A DNA stretch of 64,000 nucleotides from Trichaptum fuscoviolaceum (Eukaryota > Basidiomycota > Agaricomycetes > Hymenochaetales > Trichaptaceae): assembly GCA_910574455.1 (NCBI GenBank), contig CAJSYZ010000003.1:2653250-2717249 (forward strand). The letters run 5' to 3'. Made by a program: the position numbers and the translations under genes. Positions 46,374-56,567 of the stretch are shown one piece after another. Under the pieces are notes generated by a model, which saw nothing but the letters and a program-made list of their open reading frames with translations, had not been told where the DNA came from and did no database searches. How positions within the stretch are numbered: position 1 is the first letter of the stretch; each line of letters begins with the position of its first letter.

Positions 46374-48206
46374 AGTTCCTTGTCTTTGTGTATACGGTAT
46401 GAAAGGTGAGATGCGTTGCAGATGCGAGAGAAGTTTGTTGTGCGTTTGATCGTAAGTCGTCTCTGATGATGAAGGAGTGTCTAAGGTGCTGTTGGGCGTC
46501 TGACCACAAGCAAGTCGTAAGTTGAAGTTTGAAGATTGTTCGCGCGCGTCGCTTTCTTTATGAGACGCGTGCCAGCCCAACGTCACGTGGACGTAATATG
46601 GTAGTAAATAAATTAGTCAGCGCCTGTTTTGGCCCATTGATTCATCGTTCAACTTGAACTTGAATGTTACGCTTCAAGAAAGGGATGTCTGTGAGAGTGC
46701 TTTAGAGAATACGTCGCTTTAAACTCAAAATACCTTGTCCATCTCGCACGCTGCAAAGCCAACACACGTTCCAGATTTACAACCTACGGCCATTCCGGCG
46801 TGGGTGTTAGGGTCGTCTACAGTCCTGACATATCAGACGGATGTGCTGCTCTGCCTGTAGCCGCCTTAGGAGCAGGATGCTGCCAGTGATACGCTATCAC
46901 CTGTCTTTCTACACCCGCTATCATATGGCCTCGAGCCTATGACAACATAATCAGGCGCGACAGTTCAACACCCACGCACAGATGCTGATGTGCAGTTTAT
47001 CTCTAGAGCGCTTGCTGAACTCAGAACGAACCGGAAATGAAACTGCGCGAAGGCTCATGATGCAACAACTTGCTTCCGCCTTATCTTTTGCCAGCGCCTT
47101 GTTCGCCGCAGGTATCGATGTGCATCCGCAATAACCTTACTCTCATCGCGCAGCTTGAGCAGCGGCTCCCTAAACGTCGTTGCTCCTGTCGTTCTGTGCC
47201 GCATGGAGGCTGTCGGGGGCCTCCCAGTGCTGTTTTAAGGAGGCTGATAATCAGACAATATATCTGGCTTCGCATCCATCAAACTTCGTGGGGTGAAACT
47301 ACGACAACCACGGAGCAGCCTGTACGGCAAAGCTTATCTGTAAAATGCTATTGGAGGCGGATACGTATCTTCTGGTGGCTGCATATATTTCAAACGCAAT
47401 ATTAGGAGGCGGTAGTTCCCGTGTATATATGGCTGAAAAAGCAGGTATAAAGGCAAAAGTTCCTTCTCGTAAGAGAGCGGGTGCCTTCGGATGAATCCAG
47501 TGCATTGCATGTTGCCTTTCTACGCAGAGCAAGTCATCGATTGCAACTGAAAGGGAGGTTGATCTTTTCCGAAGAGAAATCAGGATTGGCGCCAGCGTGC
47601 CAATTTTGCACGGTGAAAAATATTGGACCCGTATATGGGGTTTGGTTGGGGCTCATGTCGGGTCGGGCACACATTTTTTTTCGCCGTCAAAGCCTCCCTT
47701 GTCTCACTCCTATTCATCCTGTGATCCAATGGCCGTGTGCCGCTAAAACGCATGCAGTGCCCAAAGCATATGCGGATTCGGTGTCGGAGGCTGAGAATGC
47801 AGATGAGGCCAATTGAAGCAGGCGTAAAACGTACAATCTGGAGGGCCTCGAGCCTGCTATTACTTACGCTCTCGACAGCACGAGATGATCCATCCGAGCC
47901 CCGGACCGCAGAGTTTTGGGCGCCATGATCAGTTGACCGACGGACACTCGCTGCAGCGAGGGCGATGGCGTAAAAGAAAAGGCGGATAATATTCCACATT
48001 ATTGAAATGTCGAAAGCCGGGGCTCTGCAACGTGGAAAATGAGGTGGGTGTCTGCACTTCCGGGGTCCTGTGGTTGTCCACATTCGGCCAAACCTCAATT
48101 CGTCTTCAAATCCTCCCTTTAACTCTTGCTCTCCTCCTCTCCTCCTCTCATTCTCCTCCCCTTCTCGCTTTATTATCCATCTCTCTCCCCTCCTCCCGAA
48201 GACACC
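46374..48206. other. Gene-poor stretch, 46.4-48.2 kb
   Basis: Roughly 1.8 kb without a supported gene. A minus-strand open frame around 47580-48098 includes a hydrophobic start (MWNIIRLFFYAIALAAAS) with a following GTAAGT, but the downstream segments do not form a recognisable protein. Just before the Rheb ATG lies a CT-rich tract (about 48110-48200), common in fungal leaders. Confidence 0.5.
48110..48206 (+). promoter_or_regulatory. CT-rich tract upstream of Rheb start
   Basis: About 90 bases made mostly of C and T (for example CTCCTCCTCTCCTCCTCTCA) end at the ATG of the Rheb gene. In filamentous fungi such tracts often lie near the transcription start of expressed genes. Its role here is inferred from position and base composition only. 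Confidence 0.5.
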
Positions 48207-49110
48207 ATGGCCTCCAACCTGCTCAAGAAACGAAAGATTGCAGTTCTGGGCTCGCGCTCAGTAGGTCAGAACAGGCTTCGTTACGTCATGTCACACCGTA
48301 TGCTCACCCGACAGCTTGTACGCACACAGGCAAATCCTCGCTCGTCTTCCAGTTCGTCGACGACAACTTTGTCGAGTCCTATTTCCCGACCATCGAGACG
48401 ACGTTCCAGAAGACGATCAACTACAACGGCGTCGAGTATGACTGCGATATCATTGACACTGCTGGCCAGGTGCGTAGCTCAAGCCACCCGTGTCCGCTGT
48501 TTCTCTAACGCTCAGGCACCGGCCCTCCTCGCTCGTTCGGACATCAGGACGAATTCTCCATCTTGAACGCAAAGCACGCTATCGGCATCCACGGCTTTGT
48601 GCTCGTGTACTCTATATCCTCACGCAACTCGTTCAATATGGTCAGAATCATTCACGAGAAGATCACGAACTTTACTGGCAACAACAATATTCCCTGTGTC
48701 ATCGTCGGCTCAAAATCAGATCTGCCAAGGAGGTATGTGCTTTTGTCCTTGCCACCTGCCCAGCTCTGGGCGGTCTGTGAACGACAGGTACCGCTTGTCG
48801 CCGTCACATCGCCGCCTATTCTATGCTGTTCAAATACCTCATGCATCATTCTCACACAATTGCATTCAGACAAGTGCCAGCCAATGAGGCCGAGGAGTTC
48901 GCAAAGGAAGTCGGAGCTTCTTGGGTTGAAACGAGCGCGAAGCTCAATGTAAATGTCGGTACGTGGCTACGGATCCTTTATACGATGTTGGCAATATGGG
49001 GCTGACTTCGTCTTTCAGGCAAGGTTTTCGACCTAGTTCTTTCAGAAATCGAGAAACGCTCTCCACATAACCAGGGTCAACCGCAGGCCAACAGATGCGT
49101 TATTATGTGA
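48207..49110 (+). CDS. RHB1: Rheb-type small GTPase
   Basis: Rheb activates TOR complex 1 in nutrient signalling. It starts MASNLLKKRKIAVLGSRSVG, joins GKSSLVFQFVDDNFVESYFP, and gives switch I in SYFPTIETTFQK and G3 as DIIDTAGQDEFSILNAKHAI. The P-loop GSRSVGKSS carries Arg-Ser at the sites where Ras has Gly12/13, a Rheb hallmark. The G5 region reads VETSAKLNVNVG. The C-terminal CVIM is a CaaX box for farnesylation. The G4 motif is unusual: it reads GSKSDL instead of GNKxDL. About six introns; about 185 residues. The rest is fully conserved and the frame is open, so the gene should be active. Confidence 0.94.
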
Positions 49111-49786
49111 TAGAACCCCTATCTCGAGCCACCGCAGATCATGAACTCTGTAAATCGGCATAGTTTCAGTGCTCAGCCGTTTATTCGGGCACAGGCGGGC
49201 GTGTCGCAGCACACTGAGCCCCGGGTCGACCATACCTTGTGCCTCCAAGATACGACAATTTATGTCTATCTCCTCTCTCTAGACTCGGGCATTTTTCCTT
49301 ATTCTAAACTATCATCTGCTGTCTCGTCTCATTCTGCCACCGCTGCTTCCTATCATCCTATGTGCAGTAGATCCGCGATGACTCCTCCTATTTATCGCAG
49401 CTGAGACTGCACCACGAAAGGACACTGAAACTTGTTCGCCCAGTAGTATAGCGCGTTCGCAGGCCATAGAAGCCTAATGTGTACATCATTCGATTTCTTT
49501 TCTGTGCTCAAGTGCATTCCATAGAACAGTGTTGTCTTCTCTTGTATCGGTGATCTTCAATTTTGGGGTCCAGGCAAATGTTCGCTAGAATTGATTTACT
49601 TTGTCAAATCCTACTCTACAGACTACAGTTAGGAGGTGCGTTCCGATTCACTGACAGATGGTAAGGCCGTTAAGACCGAGCGACCTTCAAAACACTTGAT
49701 GTCATTGGACAGAATACAAACTATACATCCGGATGTTTGCCACACTTCTTTATTTCTTCATCTATCTTGTTTTTTTGTCCTCTTGA
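49111..49786. other. Convergent gap, Rheb / beta-mannosidase
   Basis: About 680 bases between two converging stops; it should hold long 3' untranslated regions. AT/CT-rich with no repeat or recognisable gene. Confidence 0.5.
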
Positions 49787-52700
49787 TCACGCAGACCCAT
49801 CGCCGAGGTAGCGCGCCTGGACCTGCCTCCCATTGAGGCCGATCGCCTTCACAGTCTGGTCGTCACCGGGCACAAGATCAATTGCTTGGTCGCTCCAGCT
49901 AACGTCGTCACCCTCCACATCGAGGACGATGCCCTTGATAGGCTTCTTAGACGAAAGAGTGAGTGTTTCACCATCTGACCCGACCGTGATTTTGAGTCCA
50001 GCCTCTTCGACGGAGGGGAAGTGGATATACTTGAAAGGCTCCGGCCTGTATGAAAAAAGGAGTGCATCATTTGACGTCAGCCAAGCAATTCGCGGGGTTT
50101 ATGGTAGAGAAGGTTATTACCAATTTGAGTAGCGCGCAAGTATGTCATTTCCATCCGACAGCACCGCAGACACGATGATCGTCTTCGGGACTTCGCTCAG
50201 TTTCGTGCGTGTCGGCTGACCAGGCAGGTTGCCTTTCCACAGTTCTGTGCTCGCGTTTGGCGCGAGGACAATCTCTTTCGTCCACTTGTCCGTCCAGTTC
50301 GAGTACAAGTCGAAGCTCGACACCGTCAGCGTCGCCTTCTTCTCTGCGAGCTGGCTGTTCGTGCCCCAGATCTCGATGACGGTGTCGATGGAGAAGTCCG
50401 CCGCGGTTACGTCGGACGCGAAGGTCTTGAGCTCTTTGCGCGTCATCCCGACGGTGTACGGCCTCAATTCGCGAGCGATCGTAAAGTAGGCGGGCTTCGG
50501 TCGAAGGAAGTAGTCGACGATGGCCCAGGATGTTACTGGCCAGCAATCGTTGATCTCCGCAATAATGTCAATCAGGATCGAGACAAGTCAAACTTGAATG
50601 TGGGAAGTTACCTGCCACACAAGAGCACCAGCGGTGTACTCCCTGCCCCTTCCCTTCCAGTTGCGTCGCCAAAGCCTATAAGCTGACGCTAACGTCTCCG
50701 CTTGCATTATCTGCGTGTAGTAGACATAGCTGAAGTCAAATTATCTTCTTAGTGTGGCTCTCATGTCGATTGAATTGGAACTAATCGCCTACCTTTCCAT
50801 GTCGAAAGCATGCTTGAAGTTCTCCATGAGGTAGAGCTCCAGCCGACGCTCGAAACCATCAGCCTTGTTGTGGTTGCAGTTGGATCTGCACGGTGCCTCA
50901 GGTGAGCGCGTGTTTAAACCAAAAGATGATGACATACTTTGACTGAGGGTATCGCTCTGACTTATCGTCTCCAAGCCAGTAGTCAACAGTGCGTATGTTT
51001 GGATACCCTTCCCTAAATCCTTGCTCAATAGGATCTTACATGCGGAAGATATGAGTTAGACTTACATTCCAAACTCGGATACAAAGCGTCCCGCGAGGAT
51101 GTCCCAGTTGTGCCATGGCTCCTGGGATCCATGCCAGACATTCCCTATACAAAGGAAACAGGAGATTCAGTGAATTGGCCGATTCAACAGGAAGATGCGA
51201 CTTACACTGATGTAGATCACCGTTCGTCCTGTCCGTCGTGACCTGACCGAAGCCACTATACGGCGAAGAACGATGGTAGTATATATCGCTGTATTTTGCG
51301 GTGACCTCAGGGAGTAGACGCTCGTATATGTATCGCGCCGGGAAGTTTGTCTCCCGGAAATCCGACTTCTCATCGTTGTAGTCGAGCTCTAGCTTCATCG
51401 ATTCCGCCACCTGGTAGTCTGAACATTTATATATACTCGCCTTAGTGCCTCATAATTCACTTTGCGGAGGGGGGGGGGTCAAAATCGCACCTTCATTGTT
51501 GCCAGCTAATCCATTTTAGTGCGCATATGCATAAATGGTGAGCACTGATAAAGAGACCGAACATATTGTTCCCCTCACCAAGTATCACGATTGAAGGATG
51601 GTGCCTAATTCTCTTCACATTCTGTGTCGCTTCGATTTCCACAGACGCGGTGAAGGAGTCGTATGCAGGATACTAGGTGTCCACACAAAATACAGGACGG
51701 GGGGGTTCGTTAGTTTAATTTTAGTGAAATGCAAGTATCGCCCTGTAGCTTACTTGACCACAGCCGAACATGAAGTCCTGCCACACGAGAATTCCAAGCT
51801 CTAAACAATAGAAGAATTTGCACTCAACGTCGGATAGCTGGTGATAGAGCGTATAGGACGCTTACCATCACAGATATCATAGAAACTATCCGCCTCGTAA
51901 ATGCCGCCGCCCCATACGCGAATCATGTTCTGATTTCCAGCGACGAGGAGATCGAGCCAGTCTCGGTATCTCTTCGGCGTCATGCTGTGTAGAAATTTCC
52001 GGATCAAATGAGCATGCTTAGTTGCGAAAAAAACCGAGGCTTGGAATTTACGTACGTGGTGAGGAAGCTGTCCGCAGGGATCCAGTTCGAGCCTAAAAAC
52101 AAATATGGGACAGTCAGGCACTTATTTCCGATACAACGTGAATGTAAGGGACATTGAGGTACTGACCTCCGCAGAAAATGCGAATATTGTTGACTTCAAA
52201 GAGGAATGAATGACCAGGCTGGTCCTCAAGCTCGTCTTGGACGACCCGGACGCGTCGGAACCCGACACGTTTCTCCTGTTCATCAACAAGGTTTCCTTCC
52301 TGGATAATTTGTGATTGAGAGCAGTCAGTGAAGCCTGAACCAAATTTCGGGATGTGATGCCAAGAACACTGACCTCGTCGATCACGGTAATTTGTATGGT
52401 GTATAGTGCTTGCTTGCCGTAGCCGACGGGGTACCATAGATCGTAGACACCCGCTTTCCCCTCAAAGGATGCTGCACCTTTGCTGCCTTCAACATCGATA
52501 GAATCACTATGCACAAGCTTGCCATCCGAGTCAAGTATGGCATATTTTGCTGTCAAGCCATTCGATGTACCTTCCAGCTCAAGAGAGATTTCGGCGTGTA
52601 CACTGAGATCATCCTTAACATCAATCACAGACCGCAAGTCTGCAATGCGTGTGGTGTATGCATGGACAGAAATCGGCTTCCAAGGGCCGACCGTCATCAA

Positions 52701-53801
52701 CACCGGACCTGTAGTAGCACGTCGAATGACGTGCAGTGAAAGACATTCCGTGATAGATTGTCGAAGTGGATGAATGTTGTGGATAGGTTATCGTCGCGGA
52801 GACCAAATATAGTGAGAAGTGAATACAGAGATACAAATGTACTACCAGCTTACCCCAGTCCCAACCATAACTGAAGAAATAGGTTAAATTTCTTGGAGTG
52901 AAAGTTACCGACGATGGCAAAAGGCTAATAATACTCACTTGTATTGCGCCTTGCGAACATGGAGACGGCTTGAATCACCGTTCCATAGCGCGAGCTTTCC
53001 GTGCTGCTTCTCGAGTTCGCGGCCCTGCCATCCGAGAAGATCGTCGTGAGAGATTGTAAGGCATGGTTCAGTAAGGAAGCAAACCTTGATAAAAGTAGTA
53101 TGGGAAAGTTAGGACGAGCTCATTATCGCCTTCCTTTAGAGCGCCTGCTTTGCGGGCACACGGTATGCAATGAACTGGTTGTTCGATCTACAAGGAGGGT
53201 CACGGGACACAAGATAAGGAGTGAGTCTTGTTCAACTTCAGGCTGCGGAAGGATAGGGCAGCACTTACTCCACCAACTTCGTCCTCGTTCTATCATGTTA
53301 GAGAGATTGCATGAGGACCACGAGTCGATGTATACGCATCAGGGATGGATTGAATAGACTCACAAGTTCAACAGTGCAGTACGTATCCAGGCCATCAAAG
53401 GTCAGGTCGACGTTTGGAGCCGATAAGGTGGCGACATCGAGGCTGAAGGAAGTCTTGAATCGCCATTCCGCTTCACCAATCCCTGTTGTGGGTTGAATGG
53501 AAGAGCTCGAAATGAGCCCGAAGTACCACAAACAGGGAGATCAACGATAACGCACACTGCACATCCCACTCGTGCAAGCCCACGAACTGTTCACAGACGT
53601 AGTGTGAGTAAGCTGATCATCGCTTAAGAAATGCCTAGAAGGACGAACCGGGTCGGGCACCACACCATTCTGAATGAGCTCGACATGGACACTTGTCGGA
53701 AATTGTTTGCAAGGCACCCATTCCCCCTTTTTTATGCCCTGGTCACCCGTTAGCTGTGTGAATGACCAGCTTTTATTGATGTTTTCGACTGTCGCTTTCA
53801 T
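49787..53801 (-). CDS. Beta-mannosidase, glycoside hydrolase family 2
   Basis: Exo-acting enzyme that removes terminal beta-mannose from manno-oligosaccharides. It starts MKATVENINKSWSFTQLTGD, with no signal peptide, so it is probably intracellular. The N-terminal sugar-binding domain gives EWVPCKQFPTSVHVELIQNG and AEWRFKTSFSLDVATLSAPN with DGLDTYCTVEL. The TIM barrel has YRDWLDLLVAGNQNMIRVWG and GIYEADSFYDICD. The acid/base Glu stands in AGNNE at about 51500, and the nucleophile Glu in GRFVSEFGM at about 51065-51090. The C-terminal beta domains end near YLGDGSA. More than ten introns. The gene is divergent from an MFS sugar transporter, which would make a plausible uptake and breakdown pair. 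Confidence 0.9.
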
Positions 53802-54425
53802 GGCCAGACAAGACGACCGTGGTGGTAAGAGATGAACGACGATGTCTGTGCCACAGGCGATAATTATAGGTGATAGCAGGTATGTTCGGGCGTCCGGGTG
53901 GGTTCCTTGGATAGTAGTTCCGGTCGGCGAAGCATGCTGTTAGGGCCGTTACTGGGCAGGATGGAGGACCAGGGAGCAGAATTGTTGTTGCGGACGAAGA
54001 GGCCTGCGTAGAACGCGCGAAGCTGTCTCGAGACTGGGAGTTCTGCCGAGGCTCTGCCGAAGTCCGCTGCCAATCTCGATCAAATGAGTCCCGCGGGTCT
54101 CTCACGTGTTCTTCCCCGCATATGATTGCCGGGGTTTCTCCTCGTCTTGATCGACGCTCTCTTTAGCACTACCACCATGCCCCCTTCTCCCCCTTAGCGC
54201 CCAGAAAACTTTAAGCCATCATGGAGCGTTTTTCCGAAGCCTTTATTCAGTCAATATTGCACATTCAATTCAAAGGCGTTCCTGTCGTCTCGACTGAGAA
54301 CTCCGCCTCTTTCTGTCCATTTTACAAGACCTCTCAGGCTCCAGGTATAAAGTCTTGGGAGTTTCAGCAGCTACAGGCCTTCGTCGGTCCTTTTCCTCAT
54401 CGCGGCCGCGCCCATTATAGCCATC
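53802..54425. other. Divergent region, beta-mannosidase / sugar transporter
   Basis: This gap separates the two start codons and likely has promoters for both genes. Some open frames cross it without a recognisable product. Nothing else is seen. Confidence 0.5.
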
Positions 54426-56567
54426 ATGTCGCACTCACCGTCATCGAAAGGCAGCCTGAACGAGAAGGACCTTGGCATCGACGTATGTTGTGTGTTGTTC
54501 CACTGTCTCCGGCTGCTTCTTAACTTCATATTTAGACTCTGAAGGCTGAGAAGGATGCGAAAATCCTCGAAGTCAGATCCGGTATGTTCTTGGCCAGCTC
54601 ATCCTCGGCACTTTTGGAGGCTAAATTGGATGTCTTCTAGCTGCGTTGGCTGCGGTGAAAGTATCCGGTGGCCTAAACCCCTGGTCGAAAGATTCTATTC
54701 TTCTCTATTTCTGCTGCTTTGTGAGTTCGTTATCTCCTTCCTCTTTCGAAACGAAGCAACTCTTTCTAACTTCCCAATTCAGATCAGTTTCTTGTGCTCT
54801 TGCGCTAATGGCTACGATGGTTCGTTGATGACTGCGATTAACATCGTGAGTTTGTTTCTTACCGTGAACACCAAAGCAGGATTATTTACGGCAAGTTTCC
54901 CCACAGATGCCATTCTACCAAAACCGTTTCAACGCGGGTACCGTCGGATCGACTACCGGCATTATCTTCTCCATCTGTAAGTGACCATTACGGCTCGCTG
55001 GGTGGCTTTTTCTGAAGGTCAGCTTAGACACTATTGGTGGACTTGTCAGTCCTTGGATTGCCGGCCCTCTTACTGATCGCTTTGGTCGTCGTGGAGGAAT
55101 GTTTGTCGGCTCGATTATCATCTGCATAGGTCTGTTTAATTTGGTATTGGAATGAAGAGATTAATCGACTTATGCGACATTTCGAACAGGTTCTGCTATC
55201 ATTGCTTCTTCAAACAAGAAGGGCCAGTTCATCGGAGGTCGTTTCCTTCTCGGTTTTGGCGTGAGTATCCTCACTTGCGCTGCGCCATCGTATATCGTCG
55301 AAGTCTCTCCACCTCAATGGCGTGGTCGCATGACTGCGTTTTACAACTGCGGGTAGGTTTCTCCCCACTTGCGCCAGATTGTACAAACTCAATCACTCAA
55401 TTCGATTAGTTGGTTCGGAGGCTCCATCCCAGCTGCCGGAATTACTCTTGGTACCCAAAAGATGCATTCTGACCTCTCCTGGAGGCTCCCGCTCATCTTC
55501 CAATGCGTTCCTGCGTTTATCGTTATCTGCTGCGTGTGGTTCCTCCCGGAATCTCCTCGCTGGCTCATGGCGAACTCACGTGAAGACGAAGCCCTTGCAT
55601 TCCTTGCCCGCTTTCACGGTAACGGTGACCCGAATCACCCCTCGTCCAACTCGAATACCAGGAATTCAAGGACACCATCGCCATTGATGGAGCAGACAAG
55701 CGTTGGTGGGATTATTCTGAACTGTTCAAGACCTCTTCAGCTCGCTGGCGGTCGCTAATGGTTCTCCTCATGGTAAGTACAGTTCTATCTATCGCTAGTA
55801 ATGTGTGGCTCCTGATCTGCAAATTTTCTCGTAGGGTGTCTTCGGTCAATTCTCTGGCAATGGCCTCGGTTATTTCAACACTGAGATCTACGCCGCAGTC
55901 GGTTACGACAACTACATGCAATTTGTACTCAACCTTTGCTCCTCCATTGTCTCCTGCGCCGGTGCGCGTCACGGGCGTCGCGCTGTCCGACCGGATGTCC
56001 CGTCGCAAGGTACTCATTGCCGGTACATTTGGAAGCGCCGTCCTTCTGGCAATTAATGGCGGGCTGTCGGCGAAGTGGGCGCAGATGCCGGAAGGCAACA
56101 AAGACATCAAGGTCGGCCAGGGCGCCGTTGCCGCGTACTTTTTCTTCAACATCATCTACTCGTTCGCGTACACCCCGCTCCAGGCATTGTACCCCGTCGA
56201 ATGCTTGCAGACCACTGCGCGTGCGAAGGGTATGTCGATGTACGGTGTCGTCGTTAACGTCTTTGGTTTCATCAACATGTTTGCCGGACCAATCGCGCTA
56301 AAGAACATCCAGTACAAATATGTCTTCGTACGTCCACTTTTCTGCTAAAAATTCACGTTCATCGCATAACATATTTTACTTCAGATTTTCGTCGGTTGGG
56401 ATCTCATCGAGACTCTTATTTGGTATCTGGTTGGTGTCGAGACTGTCGGACGCAGTCTTGAGGAGCTCGAGGAGGTCTTCACATCTCCATATCCACCACG
56501 CGCAAAGCCTAAAAAGGTTGTTGCCGTGAAGAATGACGGCCATATTGATGTTGTCCAGGACGCTTAA
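54426..56567 (+). CDS. MFS sugar transporter, frame-broken as written
   Basis: Twelve-helix sugar porter. It starts MSHSPSSKGSLNEKDLGID (ATG 54426), then WSKDSILLYFCCFISFLCSC and NGYDGSLMTAIN, GGLVSPWIAGPLTDRFGRRG (family signature), IGGRFLLGFGVSILTCAAPS and FLPESPRWLMANSREDEALA (PESPR motif). After the central loop come GVFGQFSGNGLGYFNTEIYA, VALSDRMSRRKVLIAGTFGS and ALYPVECLQTTARAKGMSMY. The frame breaks twice: after PNHP at 55638-55641 one C seems missing before LVQLEYQEF, and at about 55964-55970 one base seems extra before LTGVALSDR. With both mended the chain is otherwise complete and ends DVVQDA. Both breaks are single-base; this is a pseudogene in formation or an assembly error. Substrate: hexose or disaccharide, not decided. 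Confidence 0.82.

Noticed and set aside
47580..48098. 172-codon minus-strand frame upstream of Rheb
   Set aside because: Only the first 18 residues look protein-like; the rest has no consistent composition or splice pattern, so I did not list it as a gene.
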